Source: VXNE01 sp963665455 (lineage in GTDB: Bacteria > Pseudomonadota > Gammaproteobacteria > Pseudomonadales > Azotimanducaceae). Taken from it: a DNA stretch of 64,000 bases. Each line of letters opens with the position of its first letter. Position 1 is the stretch's first letter. Positions 8,550 to 16,257 of the stretch are shown here, in pieces. The notes under the pieces are model-generated. The model searched no databases. It was not told where the DNA came from and saw only the letters and a program-made list of their open reading frames with translations. The stretch is taken from positions 2,046,001-2,110,000 of the forward strand of contig OY762279.1 of the NCBI GenBank assembly GCA_963665455.1. The letters run 5' to 3'. A program made the position numbers and the translations under genes.

Positions 8550-8957
8550 ATGGCTTTGAAAGCAGCGGACCTGAACGTCGGCGACGCCCACACCGAACGG
8601 CTCGTCGAAGACTTGAAGCGCACGCAGATCGTCCAGTACGCGGGCGCCTCGGGGGACTACAACCCGGTGCACACCGACGAACTCTTCACGAAGGAGGTGG
8701 CCGGCTATCCGACCGTCTTCGCCCACGGCATGTTGACCATGGGCATGACCGGCCGCATGTTGACCAACTACGTCGGCGACGGACGGCTCACCGAGTACGG
8801 CGTGCGCTTCACCAACCAAGTGTGGCCGGGCGACACCCTGGACGCGACCGCGACGATCACGAAGGTCGAGGATGGCCTTGTCGATCTCGACGTGACCACG
8901 GTCAACCAGAAGGGCGATGTCGTTTTGAAGGGGTCCGCGCAAGCCCGCGTCGACTGA
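8550..8957 (+). CDS. MaoC-like dehydratase, catalytic hot-dog subunit
   Basis: A 135-residue hot-dog enzyme with the full (R)-specific hydratase signature GASGDYNPVHTDE followed by VFAHGMLTMG, including the catalytic Asp and His. The length is typical of stand-alone MaoC/HadB-type subunits. The ATG at 8550 follows GGAGAAAGAAC. It lies directly after the non-catalytic homologue, the arrangement of two-subunit (3R)-hydroxyacyl dehydratases. A strong hairpin begins 9 nt after the stop and probably ends the operon. Confidence 0.9.
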   Translation: MALKAADLNVGDAHTERLVEDLKRTQIVQYAGASGDYNPVHTDELFTKEVAGYPTVFAHGMLTMGMTGRMLTNYVGDGRLTEYGVRFTNQVWPGDTLDATATITKVEDGLVDLDVTTVNQKGDVVLKGSAQARVD

Positions 8958-8965
8958 CCAGTCAA

Positions 8966-9000
8966 GCCGGCCTCCTGCGGCGGGTGCCGCGGAGGCCGGC
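8966..9000 (+). terminator. Long GC hairpin after the MaoC pair
   Basis: GCCGGCCTCC (8966-8975) pairs with GGAGGCCGGC (8991-9000), and an inner GCGGC/GCCGC stem extends it. There is no T tract, so it may protect the mRNA end or need Rho. Confidence 0.5.
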
Positions 9001-9021
9001 GTCTGGGACCACCACCGAGCC

Positions 9022-9050
9022 TTGACAGGAATGCTGTACGGATATACATA
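9022..9050 (+). promoter_or_regulatory. Sigma70 promoter for a very small ORF
   Basis: A perfect TTGACA (9022-9027) is followed after 17 bp by TACATA (9045-9050), or after 15 bp by TATACA (9043-9048). It sits in an unusually AT-rich patch between a hairpin and the 55-codon ORF. Confidence 0.5.
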
Positions 9051-9129
9051 TTCAATTCCCTAAATGTGAAAAGGGAGTGAAGACCTGGCGATTTCTTCGA
9101 TCCAGCAGGAGATGTCGAGGAGGGACGAA

Positions 9130-9297
9130 ATGACGACCTACGCGGCGGCGGTGTCCGGTGCGCTGCTAGGTGGCCTGCCGGAGGGCAGCGTGGACCGGCT
9201 CCTCGAGGGCCACGCCGCAGGGTCGCCCGGTTTGGAGAAGCTGTGCCGGCAGGTGTGGGCGCTCACGGAGGCGATGGACGAGACGCGGCCGGGCTAG
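9130..9297 (+). CDS. Hypothetical 55-residue protein
   Basis: A small ORF starting at ATG 9130, 4 nt after a strong GAGGAGGGA ribosome site (9117-9125), and about 80 bp downstream of a near-consensus promoter. The longer in-frame start at 9112 would place the ribosome site inside the gene. The product is helical: a small-residue N-terminal part (AAAVSGALLGGLPEGS), then a charged amphipathic stretch ending ALTEAMDETRPG. It has a single cysteine (LEKLCRQV) and no signal peptide or recognised domain. A hairpin follows 22 nt after the stop. The function is unknown. The independent promoter, ribosome site and hairpin are the reasons to treat it as a gene. Confidence 0.5.
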   Translation: MTTYAAAVSGALLGGLPEGSVDRLLEGHAAGSPGLEKLCRQVWALTEAMDETRPG

Positions 9298-9318
9298 AGG
9301 CCTCAGCCGGGGAGCGCG

Positions 9319-9336
9319 GGCGACCTTTCGGTCGCC
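9319..9336. terminator. Short symmetrical hairpin between convergent genes
   Basis: GGCGACC and GGTCGCC around a TTTC loop, between the small ORF and the convergent esterase gene. It has no clear T tract and could serve either strand. Confidence 0.4.
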
Positions 9337-9423
9337 TTGGAGTTTCCGCTTCGCGAAATCCCGCCGCAGCGGCGCCGGGGGGCTGAAGCAGATGTTCATG
9401 CTCGAGGACGAACTGCATCGCCC

Positions 9424-10350
9424 TCAGTTGGCGAAGGCCGCGCACAGTGCGGAACAGGCCTTTTCCATGCCGGGGCGGGCGGCCGGGATGACCGGCCCCT
9501 GTGCGAAGAAGCCATGGATCAGCCCGTCGAAACGCACGCACTCGACGGTGTTGCCGGCGTCCTCGAGCAGCCGCGCGTAGGCCTCTCCCTCGTCGCGCAG
9601 CGGGTCGAACTCCGCCGTCATGACCAGCGCCGGCGGGAGCCCGGAGAGGTCGGATGCCCGCGCGGGCGATGCATAGGGGTTCGCCCGGTCGGCCGGATCC
9701 GTGTAATGGTCCCAGAACCAGTGCATGGCGTCGGTGGTCAGGAGGTAACCCTCGGCGTTGTCGCGGTAGGAGGCGGTGTCGAAGGTGGTGCCGTCGGTCA
9801 CCGGATAGACCAGGAGCTGGAAGTCGATCGCGGGGCCGTCCTGGTCCCGGGCCATGAGCGAGACGACGGCGGCGAGGTTGCCCCCGGCGCTGTCCCCGGC
9901 CACGGCGAAGTGGTCCGGGTCGCCACCGAGGGACGCCGCGTTCTCCTTCGCCCAGCACGTCGCCGCGTAGCAGTCGTCGGCCGCGGCGGGGAAGCGGTGC
10001 TCGGGCGCCAGCCGGTAGTCCACGGAGACGACGATGCTGTCCGTCCCCTGGCACAGTTCCCGGCTCTGGCTGTCGGCGGTGTCGAGGTCGCCGAGCACCC
10101 AACCGCCACCGTGGAACATCATGGTGACCGGGCAGGGACCGTTCCCTTCGGGCGTGTAGATGCGTAGCGGGATCGATCCCCCGGGGCCCTCGATGGAGAC
10201 GTTCTCGACCTTGCCCACCGGGAGGTCGACCGGTGGCTGCATCGCCCGCATCATCTCCCGCGCGGCGGGCGGCGGCATGTCGATGAGATTCGGCCCGCCC
10301 GCCTCGGCGAGTTGGGCGAGCATGGCCTCGTATTCGGGATGCAGGGGCAT
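9424..10350 (-). CDS. Alpha/beta hydrolase, hormone-sensitive-lipase (HSL) family esterase
   Basis: A 308-residue carboxylesterase of the HSL (family IV) type. It has the oxyanion motif MMFHGGGWVLGD, the VSVDYRLAPEHRFPAA segment, the nucleophile elbow GDSAGGN, the acid residue in EFDPLRDEG and the histidine in GLIHGFF, so the whole triad is present. The length is typical and there is no signal peptide, so it is probably cytoplasmic. It is transcribed away from the ClpP-like gene, with an 18-bp palindrome between the two. The natural ester substrate is unknown. Confidence 0.92.
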   Translation of the reverse strand: MPLHPEYEAMLAQLAEAGGPNLIDMPPPAAREMMRAMQPPVDLPVGKVENVSIEGPGGSIPLRIYTPEGNGPCPVTMMFHGGGWVLGDLDTADSQSRELCQGTDSIVVSVDYRLAPEHRFPAAADDCYAATCWAKENAASLGGDPDHFAVAGDSAGGNLAAVVSLMARDQDGPAIDFQLLVYPVTDGTTFDTASYRDNAEGYLLTTDAMHWFWDHYTDPADRANPYASPARASDLSGLPPALVMTAEFDPLRDEGEAYARLLEDAGNTVECVRFDGLIHGFFAQGPVIPAARPGMEKACSALCAAFAN

Positions 10351-10412
10351 GGGCGGGTCTCCGTGGATGTCAACGCCGGGCGGGGACGCACGGGCTCGTC
10401 CCGGAAGGCGTG

Positions 10413-10430
10413 GGCGATGGTACCATCGCC
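10413..10430. promoter_or_regulatory. 18-bp perfect palindrome between divergent genes
   Basis: GGCGATGGTACCATCGCC lies between the esterase start (10350, minus) and the ClpP-like start (10455, plus). Perfect symmetry with no loop suits a dimeric repressor site better than a terminator, and no gene points into it. Confidence 0.45.
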
Positions 10431-10454
10431 GGCTTTTCCCGAATGAGGCAGACC

Positions 10455-11048
10455 ATGCCCCGACTGGACGGCGCGGAGGAAGCCGCGGACCTCGCCAAGC
10501 AGTTCGCGTTCCTCGAGAACACGCTCCTCAAGAATCGCACGTTGACCATCTTCGGGGAGATCAACCAACTCGTCGCCCAGCGCAGCGCCGAGCGCTTGCT
10601 GGCGCTGTCCTTCGAGAGCGACGAGCCGATCACCCTCTTCATCGGCTCGCCGGGCGGGCACGTCGAATCCGGCGACACGATCTTCGACATGATCCGCTAC
10701 ATCAAGCCGACCGTGCGCACCGTCGGCACCGGCTGGGTGGGCAGCATCGCGACGCACATCTATCTCGCGACGGACAAGGAGCATCGCTTCGCGCTGCCGA
10801 ACACGCGGTTCCTCATTCACCAGCCGGCCGGGGGCTTCGGCGGGGACGCTTCGGACATCGAGATTCACGCCCGGGAGATCCTGAAGACCCGCGAACGCAT
10901 CAACCAGATCATCGCGGACCAGACCGGCCAGCCGCTGGACAAGGTGCAGAGCGACACCGACCGGGACTACTGGATGAGCGCGGAGGAATCCGTCGAGTAC
11001 GGGCTGGTCGGGAGCATCATCCAGTCGGTGGACGAACTCACGTCCTGA
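10455..11048 (+). CDS. ClpP-like serine protease subunit (paralogue)
   Basis: A 197-residue ClpP-fold protease subunit. Counting from ATG 10455, the triad positions are S97, H122 and D171, the same numbers as mature E. coli ClpP. S97 lies in GWVGSIATHIY rather than the usual GQAASMGA, H122 in FLIHQPAGGFGG, and D171 in DTDRDYW. The oxyanion strand SPGGHVESGD and the handle helix DIEIHAREILKTRERIN are well conserved. No clpX or tig gene is adjacent, which argues that this is an accessory paralogue rather than the housekeeping ClpP. An in-frame ATG at 10443 would add four residues. Confidence 0.88.
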   Translation: MPRLDGAEEAADLAKQFAFLENTLLKNRTLTIFGEINQLVAQRSAERLLALSFESDEPITLFIGSPGGHVESGDTIFDMIRYIKPTVRTVGTGWVGSIATHIYLATDKEHRFALPNTRFLIHQPAGGFGGDASDIEIHAREILKTRERINQIIADQTGQPLDKVQSDTDRDYWMSAEESVEYGLVGSIIQSVDELTS

Positions 11049-11078
11049 CGTGCCCGGAGGCGGGCGCCGGAGAAGCGC

Positions 11079-11738
11079 TTGGCACGCGAACTCCGCATCG
11101 GTATCGACACCGGCCCCGTGGCGGAGGTCGGCGCGCTCCTCGTCGAGGCGCGGGAACCCATTGCCACGCTGGTGTTTGGCCACGGGGCGGGCGCGGACAT
11201 GCATCACGCCAGCATGGAGGCCATCGCGGGAGCCTTTGGCAGTGCCGGGATCTCGACCCTGCGCTTCAACTTCCCCTTCAAGGAACTCGGCAAGTCGCGG
11301 GTGGATTCGAAGGACACCTCGGTAGCCACGGTCGCCGCCGCCCTGGCGTTGGCGAAGGACGCCTGCGACGGGCCGCGCTACCTCGGCGGGCACAGCTTCG
11401 GCGGCCGCATGGCGACGCACGCCGTGGTCGATCGCGGCCTCGCCGTGGCGGGCATGATCTTCGGCTCGTTTCCGCTGCATCCCGCCGGCAGGCCGTCCAC
11501 GCACCGCGCGGACCACATGGACGCGATCGACGCGCCGATGCTGTTCCTCTCCGGCACCCGCGACGGGCTCGCGGAACCTGAACTGCTGACCCAGGTCGTC
11601 CACCGTATCGGCGCGACGCTACGATGGCTCGACACCGCGGACCACGGCTACAAGGTGCTGAAACGCAAGCGCACGCGGACCGACGATGTCTTTGCCGAGA
11701 TGGCCGGTTACGCGAGGGAGTTCGTGCTACGCGGATGA
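11079..11738 (+). CDS. Alpha/beta hydrolase, TEX30/KANL3-like
   Basis: A 219-residue compact alpha/beta hydrolase of the dienelactone-hydrolase-like/TEX30 group. It has the oxyanion motif FGHGAGADMHH, the LRFNFPFKE segment, the nucleophile elbow GGHSFGGRM, GSFPLHP, the acid residue in LSGTRDGLA and the histidine in TADHGYKV. The start is TTG 11079, 30 nt after the ClpP-like stop, with a weak purine stretch before it, so it may be co-transcribed with that gene. Substrates of this family are poorly known. Confidence 0.85.
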   Translation: MARELRIGIDTGPVAEVGALLVEAREPIATLVFGHGAGADMHHASMEAIAGAFGSAGISTLRFNFPFKELGKSRVDSKDTSVATVAAALALAKDACDGPRYLGGHSFGGRMATHAVVDRGLAVAGMIFGSFPLHPAGRPSTHRADHMDAIDAPMLFLSGTRDGLAEPELLTQVVHRIGATLRWLDTADHGYKVLKRKRTRTDDVFAEMAGYAREFVLRG

Positions 11739-11808
11739 CGGCGCGGCACCAAGACCTTCGAGGCCATGACCATGCTCGTTCCCGGCTGAACTTAAGGAGT
11801 TACCTGCC

Positions 11809-12885
11809 ATGACGCGGCCCGATGCTTATCTCCCCGGCAGGCTGGGCGATCCCGACCTGACGATCGCCACGGACCCGCGACTCGACCCACGCGTCCGGGC
11901 GACGCTCGAGGGCGGACTCGGGGAATTGGCGCAAGCCCCTCCGGTCGGACCGGATGCTCCCCTGGCGGACATTCTGGCGTTCATCGCGGAGTTCGAGGCC
12001 GAAGGTGCCGCGATGGACGAGGGCTACGCGGACCTGCCGCCGGTGGAGGGCGTGGCCAGGCGCACGGAAGTCATTGAGGGCGTCGATGGCAACGCGATCA
12101 CGCTCCACATCGTGCAGCCCGCTGAGCGGCAGGGACGGGTGCCGGGCATCGTGCACACGCACGGCGGGGGCATGTGCTTCTTCTCTGCCGAAGAGGCGCC
12201 CTATGTCCGCTGGCGCGACGAACTGGCCGCGACGGGGCTGGTCGTGGTGGGCGTCGACTTCCGCAACGCGGCCGGCAAAATGGGCGTGCATCCGTTTCCC
12301 GCGAGTCTCAACGACTGCGCCAGCGGCACGCGTTGGACGTACCGGAACCGGGAGGCGCTCGGCATCTCGCACGTCGTGGTCTCCGGCGAGTCGGGGGGTG
12401 GCAACCTCAGTCTCGCCACGGCGCTCAAGGCCTTGCGCGAGGGCTGGATCGACGAGATCGCCGGGGTGTACGCGTGCTGCCCGTATATCGCGGGCGAGTA
12501 TCACCCGCCGCCGCCCGCGCTGGTCTCTTGGCGCGAGAACGGTGGCTACATGATGAACGAGGTGATGGGCAAGGTGACGGCCACGGCCTACGATCCGGGC
12601 GGCGAGAACGCGAGGAACCCGCTTGCTTGGCCCTACCATGCGGCGCGGGACGACCTCGTCGGGCTGCCCCCGCACGTGGTCTCCGTTAACGAACTCGACC
12701 CGCTGCGGGACGAGGGTCTCATCTACGCGCGCAAGCTCATGGCGGCCGGCGTCCGGACGGTCAGCCGCACCGTCAACGGCACGGCCCATGGTGGAGACAC
12801 GGTGACGCCGCAGGTACTGCCGGAAGCCTACTACGCGACCATCCGGGACATTCACGGATTCGCCTCCGCGCTTGGCTCCCCGTAG
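11809..12885 (+). CDS. Alpha/beta hydrolase, HSL-like esterase
   Basis: A 358-residue esterase with a long N-terminal cap (about 100 residues). It has the oxyanion motif THGGGMCFF, the nucleophile elbow SGESGGGNLS, the acid residue in NELDPLRDEG and the histidine in NGTAHGGD, so the triad is complete. The VVGVDFRNAAG segment replaces the usual DYRLAPE. The ATG follows TAAGGAG at good spacing. It is not closely related to the esterase on the other strand at 9424. No signal peptide is visible. Confidence 0.9.
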   Translation: MTRPDAYLPGRLGDPDLTIATDPRLDPRVRATLEGGLGELAQAPPVGPDAPLADILAFIAEFEAEGAAMDEGYADLPPVEGVARRTEVIEGVDGNAITLHIVQPAERQGRVPGIVHTHGGGMCFFSAEEAPYVRWRDELAATGLVVVGVDFRNAAGKMGVHPFPASLNDCASGTRWTYRNREALGISHVVVSGESGGGNLSLATALKALREGWIDEIAGVYACCPYIAGEYHPPPPALVSWRENGGYMMNEVMGKVTATAYDPGGENARNPLAWPYHAARDDLVGLPPHVVSVNELDPLRDEGLIYARKLMAAGVRTVSRTVNGTAHGGDTVTPQVLPEAYYATIRDIHGFASALGSP

Positions 12886-12908
12886 CCGCGTGACCTGCAT
12901 CGTTCCGA

Positions 12909-12926
12909 GCGGGGCAAACGCCCCGC
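12909..12926 (+). terminator. GC hairpin after the esterase gene
   Basis: GCGGGGC and GCCCCGC around an AAAC loop, 24 bp after the stop codon and without a T tract. It is a possible Rho-assisted end. Confidence 0.35.
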
Positions 12927-13047
12927 AACCGTCGCCTTTGGCTCCGCTCGCGGCCCAGCCCCACCGGCCTACGCGCCCGCGCCGTTCTACGGCGCGGCCT
13001 CGTAGGCGGCATAATGGCGCCTTTCGGTCAGGCGGAGCACGCGCAAC

Positions 13048-13923
13048 ATGAAACTGGTCACCTTCACGCACGGGGATCGGACCCGTATCGGGGCGGTCGT
13101 GGGAGAACTCGTGGTCGACCTTTCCGCGGCGGCTCCGGAGCTGCCGACGGACATGGTCGAGTTTCTCGCGGCGGGCGACGCGGCGATGGCGCGGGCGCGC
13201 GAGGCGCAGACCGACGCGGACCACGCGCTCGCCCTGAACGACGTCGAGCTCTTGGCCCCGGTCCCGCGCCCGGGCAAGATCCTCGCCATCGGGCTGAACT
13301 ACCGGGACCACATCGAGGAGACCGGGGCGAAGCCCCCGAAGACCCAGATCTGGTTCAACAAGCAGACGACGGCGACCAACGCCCCGTACGGATCCATCGC
13401 GATGCCCTCGGTCTCGAGCTATCTCGACTACGAGGGGGAACTCGTCTACGTGGTCGGCAAGCGCGGCAAGCACGTGCCGAGGGAGCGCGCCCACGAGATC
13501 ATCGCCGGGTACTGCTGCGGCAACGACGTGAGCGTCCGCGATTGGCAGCGGGCAGCGCCGACCATGCAGATCGGCAAGTCCTTCGACACCCATGCACCGT
13601 TCGGGCCCTGGATCGTGACCCCCGACGAGATCGGCGATCCGCACACCTTAGGGCTTCGCACGCTCGTCAACGGCGAGACGCGCCAGGACTCCAACACCGA
13701 GCACCTGGTCTTCGACTGCTTCGACCAGATCGCGCATCTGACCCAGGCCTTCACCCTGGAGCCGGGCGATGTCATCTACACCGGCACGTCGTCGGGGGTC
13801 GCCCTGGCGATGAAGCCGCCGGCGTGGCTCAAGGTGGGCGACGTGGTGCGCATCGAGATCGACCGCATCGGCCACATCGAGCACACGATTGCGGAGGAGG
13901 ACGCCGCGACGGTGGTGGACTGA
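13048..13923 (+). CDS. Fumarylacetoacetate hydrolase (FAH) family protein
   Basis: A 291-residue FAH-fold enzyme with an N-terminal beta domain (about 1-65) and a C-terminal catalytic domain. It has GKILAIGLNYRDH, the metal ligand region DYEGELVYVVGK, the conserved GNDVSVRDWQ with the metal-binding Asp, and the closing GDVIYTGTSSGV. Members cleave C-C bonds or hydrolyse or tautomerise 2-oxo acids in catabolic pathways (acylpyruvases, 2-hydroxyhepta-diene-dioate isomerases, oxaloacetate tautomerases). The specific substrate is not determined. It stands alone, convergent with the cyclotransferase genes. Confidence 0.9.
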   Translation: MKLVTFTHGDRTRIGAVVGELVVDLSAAAPELPTDMVEFLAAGDAAMARAREAQTDADHALALNDVELLAPVPRPGKILAIGLNYRDHIEETGAKPPKTQIWFNKQTTATNAPYGSIAMPSVSSYLDYEGELVYVVGKRGKHVPRERAHEIIAGYCCGNDVSVRDWQRAAPTMQIGKSFDTHAPFGPWIVTPDEIGDPHTLGLRTLVNGETRQDSNTEHLVFDCFDQIAHLTQAFTLEPGDVIYTGTSSGVALAMKPPAWLKVGDVVRIEIDRIGHIEHTIAEEDAATVVD

Positions 13924-13946
13924 TTGCCGGCGCGTCCTAGCTGCGG

Positions 13947-14507
13947 TCAGCCGGCGCGCACTGCAGCCTCCAGCGTGAACACGTGGGGGTCGTCGGCCCC
14001 CAGTCCGCGTAGCGCGTCGGCGAGCTCGATCAGGTAATCCACGTTCTTTCCGCTCGGCCCGGCGGACCGGCGGATCTGGCGGGCCATCTCCTCGATGGGC
14101 GCGTCGCCGAGGAACGCGTGATTGCCGATCGGTGCGATGTAGACGACGCCGTCCGCGATGTCGGCGTCCTCCAGCGTCAGGGAGACCGCGACGCGCTCGT
14201 AACCGTTCTTCTCCCGATAGTCCAGGTGATCGAACACGGCGTGTTCGATGCGGTACGCAATGCCGATGCAGGTCTCGCCGGGTGCCGGGACGAGGGTGAC
14301 GACCCGGCCGGGCGCGTCGGGGACGCCGCGGTGGTCGTGCGATCCCTGCCAGAACCTGCGCGCCCAGCCGGCGACGGTGGCGGGGCGGCGCTCCACGAAG
14401 GGGAAGTCGGGACGCCAGATGAGGGAACCGTAGCCGAACACCCATACGGGTTCTTGCGGTGCCCGCCGCCTGTCTCCCTCTGCCGTCGCGCCGTCGCGCT
14501 CAGGCAT
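13947..14507 (-). CDS. chaC: ChaC-like glutathione-specific gamma-glutamylcyclotransferase
   Basis: A 186-residue ChaC-family protein that would cleave glutathione to 5-oxoproline and Cys-Gly in the cytoplasm. It has the nucleotide-like loop VFGYGSLIWRPDF, WARRFWQGSHDHRG, and REKNGYER, which contains the probable catalytic Glu. The start at 14507 (MPERDGA) overlaps the 3' end of the upstream cyclotransferase gene by 8 nt, the ATG lying just before that gene's TGA, so translational coupling is expected. A longer frame extending upstream overlaps that gene further and is rejected. Confidence 0.88.
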   Translation of the reverse strand: MPERDGATAEGDRRRAPQEPVWVFGYGSLIWRPDFPFVERRPATVAGWARRFWQGSHDHRGVPDAPGRVVTLVPAPGETCIGIAYRIEHAVFDHLDYREKNGYERVAVSLTLEDADIADGVVYIAPIGNHAFLGDAPIEEMARQIRRSAGPSGKNVDYLIELADALRGLGADDPHVFTLEAAVRAG

Positions 14508-14991
14508 GAATTGCTCGCTCTGCTTGATCCCGCTCGCCGCATGGATCCGCCATTGTGCGTTGTTGCTCCAGCGCGGCGATGTACTTGTCGGGCAGCCCCG
14601 CCTCGCGCGCCCCGGCGAGCACGTGCCCCATGTACCAAGAGAAGGGGAACAGCGCGGAGTCCACGCGGATCGCGCAGTACGTGAAGGCGCATGCTTGGCC
14701 GCCGTCCTTCCCGATGACGCGAACCTGCTCCTTGCGGTAGCCCCAACCCAGCCCCTCGACGCGGTCGAGGGGCCCTTCGTCCGCGGCATCGAGCTCATAC
14801 AAGACACCGATCACCTGGTCTGCCTCCTTGCCGGTATGGAACGCGTCGCACTTGCCCGAACCGTCCTTGCCCACCTTGTGGAAGCGCAGGGCGAAGCGGG
14901 GCAGGGCATAGACGCCGAGGGCGCGGGCGCTCGGGGTCCGCGCCCGCAGGCGCTTTGAAGACATGTTGGAACCGTACGCGAAGTACTTCAC
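14500..14991 (-). CDS. Gamma-glutamylcyclotransferase (GGCT/AIG2-like) family protein
   Basis: A 163-residue GGCT-fold protein. It has the substrate loop YFAYGSNMSSKRL, the strand FALRFHKVG, GVLYELDAAD, and RVEGLGWGY, whose Glu is in the position of the catalytic residue of GGCT. It starts with GTG at 14991. Family members release 5-oxoproline from gamma-glutamyl amino acids or gamma-glutamylamines. It is the first gene of a two-gene unit with chaC, which it overlaps. The pairing suggests a joint role in gamma-glutamyl compound or glutathione turnover (inference). Confidence 0.87.
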   Translation of the reverse strand: MKYFAYGSNMSSKRLRARTPSARALGVYALPRFALRFHKVGKDGSGKCDAFHTGKEADQVIGVLYELDAADEGPLDRVEGLGWGYRKEQVRVIGKDGGQACAFTYCAIRVDSALFPFSWYMGHVLAGAREAGLPDKYIAALEQQRTMADPCGERDQAERAIHA

Positions 14992-15024
14992 GGCCCTTCG
15001 CCTCCCGTCACCGGGGAGGGTCGG

Positions 15025-16197
15025 CTATGCAAGGCCCTTGGACACCTCGAATGCCCGGCTCGCTTGGTCCCGTAGCGTCCCGCTGGTCAGGTAGTCCGCC
15101 GCCGTGAGGGCCAACGCCTTCGCGCCGTCCAGGGCCGCGCGGTCGCCGAGGTCCGACGCCGCCCACTTGGCGAAGTCGGGATGGTGGATCACGACGTTGG
15201 GCGGGGCCGCGGCGAGCATCGGGTGGATCGACGGCACGCGGTGGCTGACGTTGCCCATGTCCGTGCTGCCGCTCCCGAACCGCTGCGCCTCGAACGATTC
15301 GAAGGTGCGGCCGAGCCCCTCGGCGTGTCGCTGGAACACCTCCGCGAGTGGCTCGTTGGTGTTGAGGTCCAGGTAGTCGACGTCGGCCCAGCGCACGTCC
15401 ACCCTGCAGCCGGAGCCCTTCGCGCCCGCCTCGAAGCAGGCCTGCACCCGGGGCTTGAGCTTCGCCAGCGCCGCCTCGTCCTTGGCACGGACATAGAACT
15501 CCCCGGCGGCGCGCTCGGGAACGATGTTGGGCGCCTGCCCGCCGTCGGTCACGATGCCGTGAATGCGCTCCGTCGGGCGGATGTGCTGGCGCAGGTTCGA
15601 GATGGCCTGGTAGGCGAGCAAGAGGCCATCGAGGGCGTTGAGTCCCCGATGCGGCATGGCCGAGGCGTGCGCGGCCCTGCCGTGGTAAACGGCCTCGACT
15701 TCGGCCACGCAGATGCACGGCATCGTCGCCAGGTTCACCCCGGCCGGATGCACCATCAACGCGGCGTCCACGCCATCGAATGCGCCCGCGCGGGCCATCA
15801 CCTCCTTGCCCCCGCCCTTCTCCTCGGCGGGGGTGCCGAGGAAGGTCACCGTGCCGTGCAGATGGTCCTTCACCCGGTCCAGGGCAAGTGCCGCGCCGAG
15901 CGCCGCGGTGGCGATCAGGTTGTGGCCGCACGCATGGCCGATGCCCGGCAGCGCGTCGTACTCGGCGAGCACGGCCACGTTGGGGCCGTCGCCGGTGCCG
16001 ATGCGGCCCTCGAACGCGGTGTCGAGGCCATAGACGCCCCCGTCCATGGCGATGCCGAACCGCTCTGCGGTCTCCACCAGCAGCGTGCTCGCCCGTACTT
16101 CCCGGAAGGCGAGCTCCGGGTGGGCGTGAATCTCGTGGGACACGGCGAGCAGGGCGTCCGCGTGGTCGTCGACGAAATGGATGATGTCTTCCTTCAT
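15025..16197 (-). CDS. M20 family metallo-amidohydrolase (AbgB/aminoacylase-like)
   Basis: A 390-residue M20 peptidase-family amidohydrolase. The metal and catalytic motifs are AVLAEYDALPGIGHACGHN, GTPAEEKGGGK and MVHPAG, followed by the dimerisation domain (VYHGRAAHASAMPHRGLNA) and the C-terminal ligand region FGSGSTDMGNVSH. The start ATG 16197 (MKEDIIHF) is chosen because the frame continues upstream only through non-conserved sequence that overlaps the divergent gene. Family members remove acyl groups from N-acyl amino acids or cleave p-aminobenzoyl-glutamate. It is divergent from the flavin oxidoreductase, sharing a 60-bp promoter gap. Confidence 0.9.
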   Translation of the reverse strand: MKEDIIHFVDDHADALLAVSHEIHAHPELAFREVRASTLLVETAERFGIAMDGGVYGLDTAFEGRIGTGDGPNVAVLAEYDALPGIGHACGHNLIATAALGAALALDRVKDHLHGTVTFLGTPAEEKGGGKEVMARAGAFDGVDAALMVHPAGVNLATMPCICVAEVEAVYHGRAAHASAMPHRGLNALDGLLLAYQAISNLRQHIRPTERIHGIVTDGGQAPNIVPERAAGEFYVRAKDEAALAKLKPRVQACFEAGAKGSGCRVDVRWADVDYLDLNTNEPLAEVFQRHAEGLGRTFESFEAQRFGSGSTDMGNVSHRVPSIHPMLAAAPPNVVIHHPDFAKWAASDLGDRAALDGAKALALTAADYLTSGTLRDQASRAFEVSKGLA

Positions 16198-16257
16198 GGC
16201 GGCGAGCGTATCATGCAGCGTGCGAACCCCTGCGGCGGATACGGCAAACGCCGAGCG

